From Amycolatopsis bartoniae (GTDB taxonomy: Bacteria > Actinomycetota > Actinomycetes > Mycobacteriales > Pseudonocardiaceae): 64,000 nt of DNA. Below the pieces are notes generated by a model. It saw only the letters and a program-made list of their open reading frames with translations, ran no database searches and was not told the DNA's origin. A program made the translations under genes and the position numbers. Position 1 is the stretch's first letter, and each line of letters starts with the position of its first letter. Location: assembly GCF_014191255.1 (NCBI RefSeq), contig NZ_JACHWH010000005.1, positions 186,001 through 250,000 on the forward strand, given 5' to 3'. This document shows, one piece after another, positions 42,592 to 51,078 of the stretch.

Positions 42592-42883
42592 CTCCGGAGC
42601 CCTTCGCCCGCCAGCCGTGGTGAACCAGTCCCGGGACCCACAGCGCCTCGCCGGCCGCGCGACCTCCGGCGACGTCGCCTTCGGCAGTGTCCACAGTGGC
42701 CGGACTGCCTCCGCTCGTGACCGGGCGCGCTCATCAGCGGATCCTGCACGCGCTCACCTGACGGCTGCCTCGTCGTCGGTCACGTCGGCGTCGGCGGCCT
42801 GCCTGCACACGGTACCGACGACGGTGGGGCCGGTCGAGAAAAGTCGACGCTGCGTGCAAAGTTGTCGACGCTACGATGAGCCG
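42592..42883. promoter_or_regulatory. Intergenic region with direct repeats before tetR
   Basis: No gene is evident in these 292 bases. GTCGACGCTGCG (42843-42854) and GTCGACGCTACG (42864-42875) are direct repeats 21 bases apart, two helical turns, and suit two regulator dimers on one DNA face. TACGAT at 42872-42877 lies 6 bases before the tetR ATG and would be a -10 box for a leaderless message. A 23-base intergenic repeat copy lies at 42686-42708. Confidence 0.45.
42686..42708. repeat. Short intergenic repeat, copy 2
   Basis: Agrees with 33151-33173 at 20 of 23 positions (TGTCCAC, then one variable base, then GTGGCCGGACT). It lies after the amidase gene, as copy 1 lies after the lipoyl gene, so both are at operon ends. 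Confidence 0.4.
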
Positions 42884-43495
42884 ATGCCACGGACCAGGGA
42901 GGACGGCAGCAGGCGGCGCGGCACTCCGAGCAAGGGCGACCTGCGGGAGCGCGCCATCCTCGACGCCGCCGAGCAGCAGCTGGCCGGCGGGCCGGAGGGG
43001 ATCACCGTCGAGACGCTCGCGAAGGCGGCCGGCATCAGCCGGGGCGCGTTCTACTTCTACTTCGGCTCCCGCAACGACGTGCTGGCCGCGCTGGTCGAAC
43101 GCACCGTGACGACGTTGCGCGCCGAGGTCGACGCCGCCGACGCGGCGGCCGCTCCCGCCGACGCGCTCCGCGAAGGCGTGAGGCACACGGCGCGGATGTG
43201 GCGCGAGCACGGCCCGGTCATGCGCGTCGCGGTGGAGCTCTCGCCGACGGTGCCGGCCGTCGACGAGGCGTGGCGCTCGGCGGTCGACGCGCTGGCCGCC
43301 ACCACCCGCCGCATCGCCGAACGCGCGGGCGTTCCGGCGGGCACGGGCCCCACCGACGCCGGGGCGCTGACCACCGCACTGGTCTGGATGACCGAGCGGA
43401 CCTTCTACCAGGCGACGGTCACCGGTACTTCCCTCGATGAGGCGACCACGACCCTCGTCCACGTCTGGCTGACCGCGCTGGGCCTACGCGAGTAG
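42884..43495 (+). CDS. TetR family regulator (EthR-like)
   Basis: A 203-residue TetR-type regulator. ITVETLAKAAGISRGAFYFYFGSRNDVLAALVERTVTTLR near residues 40-75 is the DNA-binding region, and the ligand domain with REHGPVMRVAVELS and WMTERTFYQATVTG resembles EthR-type proteins, which control oxygenases. The ATG at 42884 is directly after a -10-like TACGAT, so the message may be leaderless. Direct repeats upstream may be its own operator. Its target is not evident; it may control the FtsX-like gene 9 bases downstream. Confidence 0.9.
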   Translation: MPRTREDGSRRRGTPSKGDLRERAILDAAEQQLAGGPEGITVETLAKAAGISRGAFYFYFGSRNDVLAALVERTVTTLRAEVDAADAAAAPADALREGVRHTARMWREHGPVMRVAVELSPTVPAVDEAWRSAVDALAATTRRIAERAGVPAGTGPTDAGALTTALVWMTERTFYQATVTGTSLDEATTTLVHVWLTALGLRE

Positions 43496-43504
43496 CCTTC
43501 CCGC

Positions 43505-44062
43505 GTGTCCGAATCCTCCCCCGAGTCCCCCGCCGGGAGACCCCGCCGGAGCCTCCTGCCGGTCGCGGTCACCGGCGCCGCCCTCCTCGCCGCCGCGGCG
43601 GTCGCGATCGTCCTCGCCGTGCCCGCCGGCGACCCCGCCACGGCCGCGGGGGCGCCGGTCATCCCGCTCGCCGGGCACCAGGTCTGCGCCGACGAGCTCG
43701 TGGTGGACGTGCTCACCGACGACGAGATGGCCCGGATCGCCGGCGTCGTGCACCTCGACCCCCGCGCCCGCAAGGTCTACACCGAGACCCGAACCGAGGC
43801 GTACCAACGGTTTCAGCAGATCTTCGCCGATCAGCCCGACCTGATCGCGGGAGCCCGCCCCGAAGCGCTGCCCGCCTCGGTGACGATCACCGCCACCGAC
43901 GGGACCGACCTGCACGCCTGGGCCACCGAGCTGACGAAGACGTTCCCCTCCGCGACCTCCGTCCGGCCGCTGATCCGGGCCGAGGTCGAACCTGCCATGG
44001 CCGCGCGCTACGGCACCGAGGGCCTGCGGCCCTGCCCGCCCAGCGGTGAGTGGAACGGGTAG
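43505..44062 (+). CDS. Membrane-anchored protein resembling the FtsX extracellular domain
   Basis: A 185-residue protein with an Arg-rich cytoplasmic start, one hydrophobic helix at about residues 16-39 and an outside domain. The outside part reads VVDVLTDDEMARIAGVVHLDPRARKVYTETRTEAYQRFQQIFADQPDLI, then RPEALPASVTI, which follows the pattern of the first extracellular domain of FtsX (variable start, EAY.RF..F.D.PDL, ..LPAS). The other three helices of FtsX are absent. It could bind a peptidoglycan hydrolase outside the cell. GTG start at 43505; hairpin terminator after the stop. Confidence 0.75.
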   Translation: MSESSPESPAGRPRRSLLPVAVTGAALLAAAAVAIVLAVPAGDPATAAGAPVIPLAGHQVCADELVVDVLTDDEMARIAGVVHLDPRARKVYTETRTEAYQRFQQIFADQPDLIAGARPEALPASVTITATDGTDLHAWATELTKTFPSATSVRPLIRAEVEPAMAARYGTEGLRPCPPSGEWNG

Positions 44063-44064
44063 TT

Positions 44065-44092
44065 CCTGAACGCCGCGAAACGCGCGTTCAGG
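44065..44092 (+). terminator. Hairpin terminator after the FtsX-like gene
   Basis: CCTGAACGC and GCGTTCAGG are perfect 9-bp arms around a 10-base loop, starting 3 bases after the stop codon. No T run follows, as is common for actinobacterial terminators. Confidence 0.65.
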
Positions 44093-44109
44093 GGAGGTTC
44101 ACGCGTTCT

Positions 44110-44282
44110 CCCCAGCGGGCGGCACACCTGGATGCCGTCGATGTCGGGCAGCATCACGTCGAGGATTACGACGTCGAGCGGCCTCGTTGGCGTACTACGG
44201 GGCACGGCGGCCGGAGTCGGCTTCGGTGACGTGGAAGCCCTCGTACCGCAGTGCCGTCGCGACGGCCTCTGTGAACGACCTG
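44110..44282 (-). pseudogene. Remnant of a response-regulator receiver domain
   Basis: On the minus strand, one frame reads SFTEAVATALRYEGFHVTEADSGR and stops; a second frame then reads PLDVVILDVMLPDIDGIQVCR, which is the phosphoacceptor segment of an OmpR-type receiver (the Asp in ILDVMLPD). The two halves of the receiver motif are thus joined by a frameshift and a small deletion, and neither the beginning nor the DNA-binding domain remains. No histidine kinase is nearby. It is a broken gene fragment. Confidence 0.7.
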
Positions 44283-44305
44283 TGACCTGGTGACGGGAAG
44301 GGCTT

Positions 44306-45484
44306 TCAGGCGGTTTCCCGGCGACGGCGGTACTCCGCCGCCCTGGTCTCGTAGTTCCGGTGCTCCTGCGCGTGGTCCGGCGGCAGGTGCGGGGTTTCCG
44401 CGCTCGCGAAGAACTTCCGGAGCGCGGCGTTCGACGCGGCGGCCAGCTCGCCGGACCGGGCGAACATCGCCTCCTCGTACCGCGTGACCGCGTCGTCGAG
44501 GTCCGCCTCCTTCGCGAGGGCGCGGGCGAGCTCGGCGCCGTCGAGCATCGCGAGGTTCGCGCCGTGGCCGCCGAACGGGGCCATGAGGTGGGCCGCGTCG
44601 CCGAGGAGGGTGACGCCGGGCACGTGCTCCCACGTCAGCGGGGCGGGCAGCGCCCAGAACGAGCGCGGGACGTAGCCGCCGTCGTTCTCGGTGATCAGCG
44701 GGAGCATGCCGGCCGACCAGCCGGCGAACTCGCGCAGCAGGTGCGCACAGACGGCGCCGGTGTCAGCGAGGTCCACACCGGCCTGGACGTGCCAGTCCGG
44801 CTCCGCGCGGAACGCCACGTAGCCGCGGACCACGCCACCGGAGTTGCGCTGCACGATCACCGCCCGGCCGTCGCTGTCGTTCGCGAACAGGTGACCGGGG
44901 CCGACGAGCGCGGCGACCTCCGGATGCCGGGTGTCCACGGCGTCGAAGCGGGTGTCGAGGAAGCAGACGCCGAGGTACTCCGGCGCCGCGTCGGTGAGCA
45001 GGGGGCGGACCTTCGACCAGGCCCCGTCGGCGCCGACGACGAGGTCGGCCGTGGCGCTCGTCCCGTCGGCGAACTCCAGGCGCCCGGCTGTGGCGCGGAC
45101 GAGCTTGTGCCCCCAGTGCACCGTGCCCGGGCGCAGGCTCTCGTACAGCATGGTCCGCAGCTGCCCGCGGTCGATCTCCGGCGCCGCTTCGTCGCCGTCG
45201 CCGGGCGTGAACTCGGCGAGGACGGTGCCGTGCTGGTCGCGGCGGGTCTTGGCCTGGCTTTCCGGGCGGGCGAGCGCGTGGAAGGCCTCGACCAGGCCCG
45301 CGTCCTCCAGCGCGATCTGGCCGGAGTCGGCGTGCAGGTCGAGCGTGCCGCCCGGGTCCCGGGAGTCCACGGCGGTGTCGGCGTCGTACACCGTGGCCTC
45401 GATGCCGTGCCGCTGCAGGACCCGGGCGCAGGTCAGGCCGGCAGGACCGGCGCCGACGATGGCGATGTTCGGTGTGGTCGTCAT
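44306..45484 (-). CDS. TetX-like FAD-dependent monooxygenase
   Basis: A 392-residue flavoprotein. IAIVGAGPAGLTCARVLQRHG near residue 7 binds FAD, SRDPGGTLDLHADSGQIALEDAGL near 45 matches TetX-type enzymes, DLVVGADGAWSKVRPLL is the DG motif and VTLLGDAAHLMAPFGGHGANLAMLD the GD motif with the family's G.G.N ending. Members hydroxylate tetracyclines or other polycyclic drugs and metabolites. The ATG is at 45484, and a perfect palindrome (45506-45538) separates it from a divergent TetR gene, the usual layout of a drug-inducible pair. Real substrate unknown. Confidence 0.9.
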   Translation of the reverse strand: MTTTPNIAIVGAGPAGLTCARVLQRHGIEATVYDADTAVDSRDPGGTLDLHADSGQIALEDAGLVEAFHALARPESQAKTRRDQHGTVLAEFTPGDGDEAAPEIDRGQLRTMLYESLRPGTVHWGHKLVRATAGRLEFADGTSATADLVVGADGAWSKVRPLLTDAAPEYLGVCFLDTRFDAVDTRHPEVAALVGPGHLFANDSDGRAVIVQRNSGGVVRGYVAFRAEPDWHVQAGVDLADTGAVCAHLLREFAGWSAGMLPLITENDGGYVPRSFWALPAPLTWEHVPGVTLLGDAAHLMAPFGGHGANLAMLDGAELARALAKEADLDDAVTRYEEAMFARSGELAAASNAALRKFFASAETPHLPPDHAQEHRNYETRAAEYRRRRETA

Positions 45485-45505
45485 GCTTTCCAGAAAAGCA
45501 GACTC

Positions 45506-45538
45506 GTTCAAAAAGTGCAACCGCTCAACTTTTTGAAC
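45506..45538. promoter_or_regulatory. Palindromic TetR operator
   Basis: GTTCAAAAAGT-N11-ACTTTTTGAAC has perfect 11-bp arms between the divergent monooxygenase and TetR genes. AT-rich arms in a 70 percent GC region stand out. The distance between arm centres is 22 bases, two helical turns, so each arm may contact one side of a dimer or each may recruit one dimer. Confidence 0.8.
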
Positions 45539-45566
45539 CGGTGCACTCAGGCGGTACGATGGGGAC

Positions 45567-46154
45567 ATGCCCGACACGGAGCCGCTGGGGCGGCGCGAAC
45601 GGAAGAAGGCGGCGACGCGCCAGGCGCTGGCCGACGCGGCGCTGCGGCTGTTCCTGGAGCGCGGGTACGACGAGGTGGGCATCCGGGAGATCGCCGAGGC
45701 CGCCGACGTGTCGACCACGACGCTGTTCAAGCACTTCCCCGGCAAGGAGGCGCTCGTCTTCGACCAGGAGGACGAGATCAAGGACGCGCTGCTCGCGGCC
45801 GTGCGGGACCGCCCGGCGGGGCAGTCGATCCCGGCGGCGTTGCGGGACCACGTGCTGCGGGCGCGCCTGCCGAAGGACGATCCACAGTGGATCCGGCTGG
45901 CGGAGTTCGTCGCGCGCACCCCGGCGCTGCGCGACTACGCGCGGCGCATGTGGCTGCGGCACGAGGCCGACCTGGCGGCGGTGATCGCCGAGGAGGCGGG
46001 CCTGCCCGCCGACGACGCGTCCTGCCGGGCGCTGGCGCACTTCGCGCTGGAGACCCGCGACCTGGGGCACGGCAGCGCCGACCCCGAGGCCGCGCTCCGC
46101 CGCGCCTTCGACCTGCTGGAACGCGGCTGGGAGGGACTCGCCCACGAGCGCTGA
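45567..46154 (+). CDS. TetR family regulator
   Basis: A 195-residue TetR-type repressor. VGIREIAEAADVSTTTLFKHFPGKEALVFD near residues 37-65 is the DNA-binding region; the TTLFKHFP recognition helix is typical. The rest forms the ligand domain with EFVARTPALRDYARRMWLRHEADL. The ATG at 45567 lies 28 bases from the palindrome. It probably represses itself and the divergent TetX-like monooxygenase until a drug-like ligand binds. Confidence 0.93.
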   Translation: MPDTEPLGRRERKKAATRQALADAALRLFLERGYDEVGIREIAEAADVSTTTLFKHFPGKEALVFDQEDEIKDALLAAVRDRPAGQSIPAALRDHVLRARLPKDDPQWIRLAEFVARTPALRDYARRMWLRHEADLAAVIAEEAGLPADDASCRALAHFALETRDLGHGSADPEAALRRAFDLLERGWEGLAHER

Positions 46155-46157
46155 CAC

Positions 46158-47303
46158 TCACCCCCGGGCGCCGAACACGTCCGCCACCCAGTCGGCGATG
46201 AACGTGCTCACGTGGGGCAGGTGGTCGAGCCCGATATGCTCCGTCGCGCCCTCCTCCCTGGTGAACACGCGCAGTTCGCGCTTCGGCGAGTGCACCGCCT
46301 GGTCGTAGGACCGGTGCGCGTACTCCAGCGGGATCTGCCGGTCGTGCTCACCGTGCGCGACGAGGAACGGCACGGTGATCTTCTCGACCACCCCGTCGAG
46401 GTGCACGCCGTCCGCGAACTCGATGAACTCGTCGAGGTCGTCGTACCCCCACACCCACAGCACGTGCTCCCAGTAGTGCGGCACGGGCCGCTCGCCCTCG
46501 CGCTCCAGGCGGCGGCGCTGCACCGCGCCCCAGTTGTGGTTGGCGCCCCACGCGACGCACAACGCGAACCGCTTCTCGAAGGCCGCCGCGCGGGGGGCGT
46601 AGTAGCCGCCCAGCGACCAGCCGACGATCCCGATCCGCGAGGCGTCGACGTCCGCCCGGCCTTCGAGCCAGTCCACCGCCGCGCCCGCCCAGGCTTCCGC
46701 GTCGATCCGCGCCGTGAGACCCTGCAGGCGCAACGCTTCCCCGGTGCCCGGCTGGTCCAGCATCAGGCAGGAGATCCCCCGCGCGGCCAGCTCCTCCCAG
46801 TGCCCCGAGCTGTACATGTGCTCCTTGGTGGAGTCCAGCCCGTTGACCAGCACCACGACCGGCGCCGACTCCCCCGCCCGGCTGAAGTAGCCCGGCAGCG
46901 TCGTCCCCTCGTAGGGGATCGCCACCCGGGACACGCGCGGATCCCTCAGGGCGAACGACTTCTGCGCCAGCTCCAGCACCCGCCGGTAGGTGGGCAGCCG
47001 GTTCGCGTCCGATCGCGCGAGCATGCGTTCGGCCTGGCACAGGTAGTTCGTGGCGCGGAAGTACAGCTGCCCCGCCGTGCGGGTGTGGCCCGCCTTCTCG
47101 GCGGCCTCGGCCTGCGCGACGAGCTGGTCGGTCAGCGCGGTCCAGGCCCGCAGGAAGTCCGGCGTGCCCGCGTCCTCGCCGCGGGCCGCGGCCTCCTGGA
47201 TGGGGCGGCACGCGCGGTCGACCTCGTCGATCAGGCCGCCGCTGTTGAGCGCCGCGACCACGCCCAGGTTCCACACGTAGTTGCCGGGGAAGTACTCGAA
47301 CAC
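46158..47303 (-). CDS. Alpha/beta hydrolase (2,6-dihydroxypseudooxynicotine hydrolase-like)
   Basis: A 381-residue hydrolase. A helical N-terminal part (residues 1-120) precedes the alpha/beta core, as in C-C hydrolases of the 2,6-dihydroxypseudooxynicotine type. The nucleophile is Ser230 in GIVGWSLGGYY, an acid is in VAHGEHDRQIP near 325, and His is in TEHIGLDHLP near 360. No signal peptide. It is the last gene of the ring-cleavage operon, 12 bases after the SDR, and may cut a C-C bond or an ester in the product. Confidence 0.85.
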   Translation of the reverse strand: MFEYFPGNYVWNLGVVAALNSGGLIDEVDRACRPIQEAAARGEDAGTPDFLRAWTALTDQLVAQAEAAEKAGHTRTAGQLYFRATNYLCQAERMLARSDANRLPTYRRVLELAQKSFALRDPRVSRVAIPYEGTTLPGYFSRAGESAPVVVLVNGLDSTKEHMYSSGHWEELAARGISCLMLDQPGTGEALRLQGLTARIDAEAWAGAAVDWLEGRADVDASRIGIVGWSLGGYYAPRAAAFEKRFALCVAWGANHNWGAVQRRRLEREGERPVPHYWEHVLWVWGYDDLDEFIEFADGVHLDGVVEKITVPFLVAHGEHDRQIPLEYAHRSYDQAVHSPKRELRVFTREEGATEHIGLDHLPHVSTFIADWVADVFGARG

Positions 47304-47315
47304 GGGTTTCCTCTC

Positions 47316-48053
47316 TCAGGGGGTCCGGACGGCGTCGCTGATCGACTTCACCCCGCCGTGCGCGGTCAGGCCACCGTCGACGGGGATCTCGGCGCCCGTG
47401 ATGAACGAGGCGTCGTCGCTGACCAGGAACACCACGAGCGGCGCGACCTCACCGGGCGTGCCGGTGCGGCCGAGCGGGGTCTCGGCGACGTTCGCGGCCC
47501 GGAACGCCGCCGCCGCGGAGGCGGTCATGGGGGTTTCGATGTAGCCGGGGTGCACGGTGTTGACGCGGATGCCGAGCGGGCCGAGCTCCAGGCACGCGGC
47601 CTTCGCCAGCCCGCGCAGCGCCCATTTGCTCGCGGTGTACGCGGCCGGGAAGTGCCCGGTCAGCGCGGCCACCGAGCCGACCACGACGATCGAGCCGCCG
47701 CGGCCCATCAGCGGGGTCACGGCCTGGATGCCCAGCAGCGTCCCGGTCACGTTGACCTCGTGCACCCGCGCGAGGTCGGCGGGCTTCAGGTCGGGAACCC
47801 TCGCGCGCCAGGTGATCCCGGCGTTGGCGACCAGCCCGTCCACCCGCTCCAGGTCGTGCGCCAGCGCGGCCCAGCCCGCGGCGTCGGTGACGTCGAGCTG
47901 CCGGTACCGCACGCCCGGCAGGTCCTCGGCGGGCTCCGGCCGCACGTCGGCGCCGATCACCGTGGCGCCTTCCGCCGCGAGCAGCCGGGCCTCGGCCGCG
48001 CCCTGGCCCTGCGCGGCGCCGGTGACCACGACGATCTTGCCCGCGACCCTCAC
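47316..48053 (-). CDS. Short-chain dehydrogenase/reductase
   Basis: A 245-residue classical SDR. VVTGAAQGQGAAEARLLA near residue 9 is the cofactor motif (GxxxGQG form), LVANAGITW near 75 the NAG, Ser in VVGSVAAL, and YTASKWALRGLA near 145 the YxxxK. VDGGLTAHGG ends the fold. It starts with GTG or ATG frame MRVAGK at 48053 overlapping the FAH gene. It would oxidise or reduce a hydroxyl or keto intermediate of the aromatic pathway. Confidence 0.92.
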   Translation of the reverse strand: MRVAGKIVVVTGAAQGQGAAEARLLAAEGATVIGADVRPEPAEDLPGVRYRQLDVTDAAGWAALAHDLERVDGLVANAGITWRARVPDLKPADLARVHEVNVTGTLLGIQAVTPLMGRGGSIVVVGSVAALTGHFPAAYTASKWALRGLAKAACLELGPLGIRVNTVHPGYIETPMTASAAAAFRAANVAETPLGRTGTPGEVAPLVVFLVSDDASFITGAEIPVDGGLTAHGGVKSISDAVRTP

Positions 48054-48979
48054 GAGCGCTTCCGGGCCGGGCGCACGGGCGGCAGCTCGATGCCTTCGAC
48101 CACCGTGTTGCGGATGGTCCCGATGCCTTCGACGGTCATTTCCACGACGTCACCGGGCTTCAGCGGCGGGATCTCCCGGCCCCGTCCCCACAGCTCGGCG
48201 AGACAGCCGCCGTTGCCACAGGTTCCCGAGCCCAGCACGTCTCCGGCCCGCACGCGCGTGCCGCGCCCGGCGTAGGCGGCGAGCTCCTCGAACGGCCAGC
48301 CCATGTGCGACAACAGGTCCTGGCCGATCTGCGTGCCGTTCACCGAAACCCGCAGGTCCAGCCCGAGGAACCCGGCACTGTCGCGATAGGACTCCAGCTC
48401 GTCGGCCGTGACGAGCCACGGGCCGAGCGTGGTGGCCGAGTCCTTGCCCTTCGCCGGCCCGAGGCCGACCTTCATCTCGCGCCGTTGCAGGTCGCGGGCG
48501 GACCAGTCGTTGAAGACCGTGTAGCCGGCGATGTCCACCTCCTCCGGCGACGGCGAGGCGGCGTCCCGGCCGACCACGGCCGCGACTTCCAGCTCGAAGT
48601 CGAACAGCTGGGATCCCGGCGGAACCGGCACGTCATCGTGTGCGCCGAGCAGCGCGTACGGGTTGGTGAAGTAGAACGTCGGTGCCTCGTACCACTCCGG
48701 CGGCACGCTCCCGCCGTCGCCGGCGACCATGCCCGCCACGTGCTGCTCGAACGCCACGAAGTCCCGCACGGTCGGCGGTTCCAGCGGCGGCAGCAGGCGC
48801 AGCCCGGACAGGGGTACCGCGTCTCCTGCCGCCCGTGCCGCCGCACCCGCGTCGTGCAGCTGCCCGGCGCGGATCAGCTCCAGCACCGTGGTTCCCGCGG
48901 GCAGGCGCAGCAGGTTGTCGCCCTCGACGAGTCCACACCGGACAGTCCCGTCGGGTTCTTCGACAGTCGCGAACTTCAT
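48050..48979 (-). CDS. Fumarylacetoacetate hydrolase family protein
   Basis: A 309-residue FAH-fold enzyme. FDFELEVAAVVG near residue 128 provides metal-binding Glu residues, IAGYTVFNDWSARDLQ near 150 the Asp, and GSGTCGNGGCLAELWGRG the C-terminal substrate loop. FAH-family members hydrolyse or decarboxylate the dienoate from extradiol cleavage. The ATG at 48979 lies 10 bases after the extradiol dioxygenase stop, and the ribosome site GAGGAG overlaps that stop. It is probably the step after ring cleavage. Confidence 0.92.
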   Translation of the reverse strand: MKFATVEEPDGTVRCGLVEGDNLLRLPAGTTVLELIRAGQLHDAGAAARAAGDAVPLSGLRLLPPLEPPTVRDFVAFEQHVAGMVAGDGGSVPPEWYEAPTFYFTNPYALLGAHDDVPVPPGSQLFDFELEVAAVVGRDAASPSPEEVDIAGYTVFNDWSARDLQRREMKVGLGPAKGKDSATTLGPWLVTADELESYRDSAGFLGLDLRVSVNGTQIGQDLLSHMGWPFEELAAYAGRGTRVRAGDVLGSGTCGNGGCLAELWGRGREIPPLKPGDVVEMTVEGIGTIRNTVVEGIELPPVRPARKRS

Positions 48980-48989
48980 GGCAGACTCC

Positions 48990-49928
48990 TCACACCGGCG
49001 GGGCGACGAACAGGCCCTTGTCGGGGTCGTTGAAGGACTTGGCCGCGACGAACTCGTCCATCGCGTTCGCGGTGCCCCACTGGTCGGACACCCCGGGGTC
49101 GCTGAAGTCGTAGAGGTGCGGATGCCACGTGTCCTCGTCGATCAGCTCCAGCTCGGTGGTGTACTCGACGGTGTTGCCGTGCGGGTCGAGGAAGTACGAG
49201 AACGTGTTGTTGCCCGCCAGGTGCCGCCCGGGGCCCCAGATCTTCTCCACGCCCGCCCGCAGCAGCCTGCCGGTGCCGCGCATGTACTCGTCCAGGCCGC
49301 GCATCTCGAACGACGCGTGGTGCAGCGACGGGTGCGGGCCGCGGGCGATGGCCATGCTGTGGTGCCAGGCGTTGATCCGCAGGAACCACATCATCTCCCC
49401 CATCCGCGGGTGCATCAGGGTGTCGGACAGGCGGAAGCCGAGGTGGCGCTCGTAGAACGCCCGGGTGCCCTCCGGGTCGGCGGAGTTGATCACGACGTGC
49501 GAGAGCCGCACCGGGACCGACTCGCCCGCCTCGATCTTCCGGTGCGCCCGCACGGCCACGTCGGCGCTGATCTCGACCGTGCGGCCCTCGTTGTCGAAGA
49601 ACCGGAATCCGTATCCGCCACCAGGGGTGTGCAGGGCACGGGGTTCGTGCACCAGCGTGACCCCGGCGGTGGCCAGCCGGGCGGCGAGCGTGTCCACATC
49701 GGACGGATTCGCGACGCCGAAGGCGATGAGGTCGATGCGCTTGTCGGCCGCCTGGCGCAGCCGCACGACGTACTGTTCCGGGCTGCCCTCGGCGGCGAGG
49801 AAGGCGATGCCCGAGTCGGTGTGCTCGGCGCTCAGGCCCCACGCGCCGGTGTAGAAGTCGCGCTGGCGCGCGAGGTCCGGCACGGCGAGGTCGACGTGGC
49901 GCAGGTGGGTGATCAGTCGTTCGGTCAA
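48990..49928 (-). CDS. Extradiol ring-cleavage dioxygenase (type I, VOC fold)
   Basis: A 312-residue two-domain vicinal-oxygen-chelate protein. The N-terminal domain begins with LRHVDLAVPDL; the C-terminal catalytic domain has His in RLSHVVINS (about 144), His in LHHASFEM (about 204) and Glu in NTVEYTTE (about 255), the 2-His-1-carboxylate iron site. It would cleave a catechol-type ring next to its hydroxyls with O2. I chose TTG 49928 because GGGAGGAAACC precedes it; no ATG or GTG fits the N-terminal domain. Confidence 0.9.
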   Translation of the reverse strand: MTERLITHLRHVDLAVPDLARQRDFYTGAWGLSAEHTDSGIAFLAAEGSPEQYVVRLRQAADKRIDLIAFGVANPSDVDTLAARLATAGVTLVHEPRALHTPGGGYGFRFFDNEGRTVEISADVAVRAHRKIEAGESVPVRLSHVVINSADPEGTRAFYERHLGFRLSDTLMHPRMGEMMWFLRINAWHHSMAIARGPHPSLHHASFEMRGLDEYMRGTGRLLRAGVEKIWGPGRHLAGNNTFSYFLDPHGNTVEYTTELELIDEDTWHPHLYDFSDPGVSDQWGTANAMDEFVAAKSFNDPDKGLFVAPPV

Positions 49929-49942
49929 GGTTTCCTCCCGGA

Positions 49943-51067
49943 TCAGGCGGGTTCGGTGACGAGGGCGGCGACCCGGCCCATGAGCCCGGGCACGTCGCCC
50001 TGCTCGGAGTCGAGCAGCCACTGTCCGAGTTGGACGGATGCCGCCACCACGGCGGCCGCGCGGGCGTACCGGCGGTCGGTGAAGGCTTGCCACAGCGCGT
50101 CGTCGAGGCTGTCGGCGGCGAGCAGCAGTTCGGTGAGCACGGCGGCGTCTTCGAGCGCCTGCGCCCCGCCCTGCGCCAGGGTCGGCGGGCAGGAGTGCGC
50201 GGCGTCGCCGATGAGCACCACGCGACCGCGGTGCCACGGCGCGGGCAGCACGTGGGTCTCGAACCACGTGTAGTGGACCCGCGAGGGGTCGGTGAGCGTG
50301 GCGCGGATGTCGTCCCACGGGCCGTGGTAGGCCGACGCCAGCTCCCGCATGGTCGCCAGCCGCTCCTGCGGCGACAGGCCGCTGCGGTCCCGCGCGTCCT
50401 CGACCACGTAGGCGTAGAGCGAGTTCTCGCCCGTCGGGCAGTAGCCGGCGATGTAGCAGGGGCCGCCGTAGAACAGGTCGGTGCGCGTGACCGAGGCCGG
50501 GCGCGGCCCGAACGCCCGCCAGATGCCCATGCCGGTCGCCCGCGTGTCCAGGTCGATGCCGAGCAGGCGCCGGACCGACGAGCGGATCCCGTCCGCGCCG
50601 ACCACCAGGTCGTACCGGGCCGACGAGCCGTCGGAGAAGGACACCTCGGCACCTTCGGGGTCCAGGCCCGTGACGGTGACACCGAACCGGATTCGGACTC
50701 CGGCCTCGACGGCCCGCTCGTGCAGGATCCGCGCGAGGTCCGGGCGGGGCATCCCGAGCGTCGCGGGCAGGTCCGGACCACCGGTGCGGGCGTCCGGGAA
50801 CTCGGCCAGCAGCGTCCCCTTGCTGTCCGGGGCACGCAGCCCGAGGCTGTCGAAGCCGTAGCCCGCCGCGCGCACCCGCTCCCACACGCCGAGCTTGCGC
50901 AGTTCACGCAAGGCGTTGCCCTGCAAGGTGATTCCCGATCCCAGTGCGGCGATACCGGGATTGATCTCGACCAGGTCGACCGCCACCCCGCCGTCGGCGA
51001 GGGCGATCGCGGTCGCCGCTCCGGCGAGACCGCCGCCGACCACCAGGACGTCGTGCACTGCTGACAT
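49943..51067 (-). CDS. FAD-dependent aromatic hydroxylase
   Basis: A 374-residue class A flavin monooxygenase. VLVVGGGLAGAATAIALADGG near residue 7 binds FAD, YDLVVGADGIRSSVR near 152 is the DG motif and RVVLIGDAAHSCPPTLAQGGAQALEDA near 283 the GD motif. The ATG at 51067 follows GAGGAGGCGTCCC. It lies between the cyclase-family gene and the extradiol dioxygenase and probably adds the hydroxyl that makes the ring-cleavage substrate. Confidence 0.93.
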   Translation of the reverse strand: MSAVHDVLVVGGGLAGAATAIALADGGVAVDLVEINPGIAALGSGITLQGNALRELRKLGVWERVRAAGYGFDSLGLRAPDSKGTLLAEFPDARTGGPDLPATLGMPRPDLARILHERAVEAGVRIRFGVTVTGLDPEGAEVSFSDGSSARYDLVVGADGIRSSVRRLLGIDLDTRATGMGIWRAFGPRPASVTRTDLFYGGPCYIAGYCPTGENSLYAYVVEDARDRSGLSPQERLATMRELASAYHGPWDDIRATLTDPSRVHYTWFETHVLPAPWHRGRVVLIGDAAHSCPPTLAQGGAQALEDAAVLTELLLAADSLDDALWQAFTDRRYARAAAVVAASVQLGQWLLDSEQGDVPGLMGRVAALVTEPA

Positions 51068-51078
51068 GGGACGCCTCC

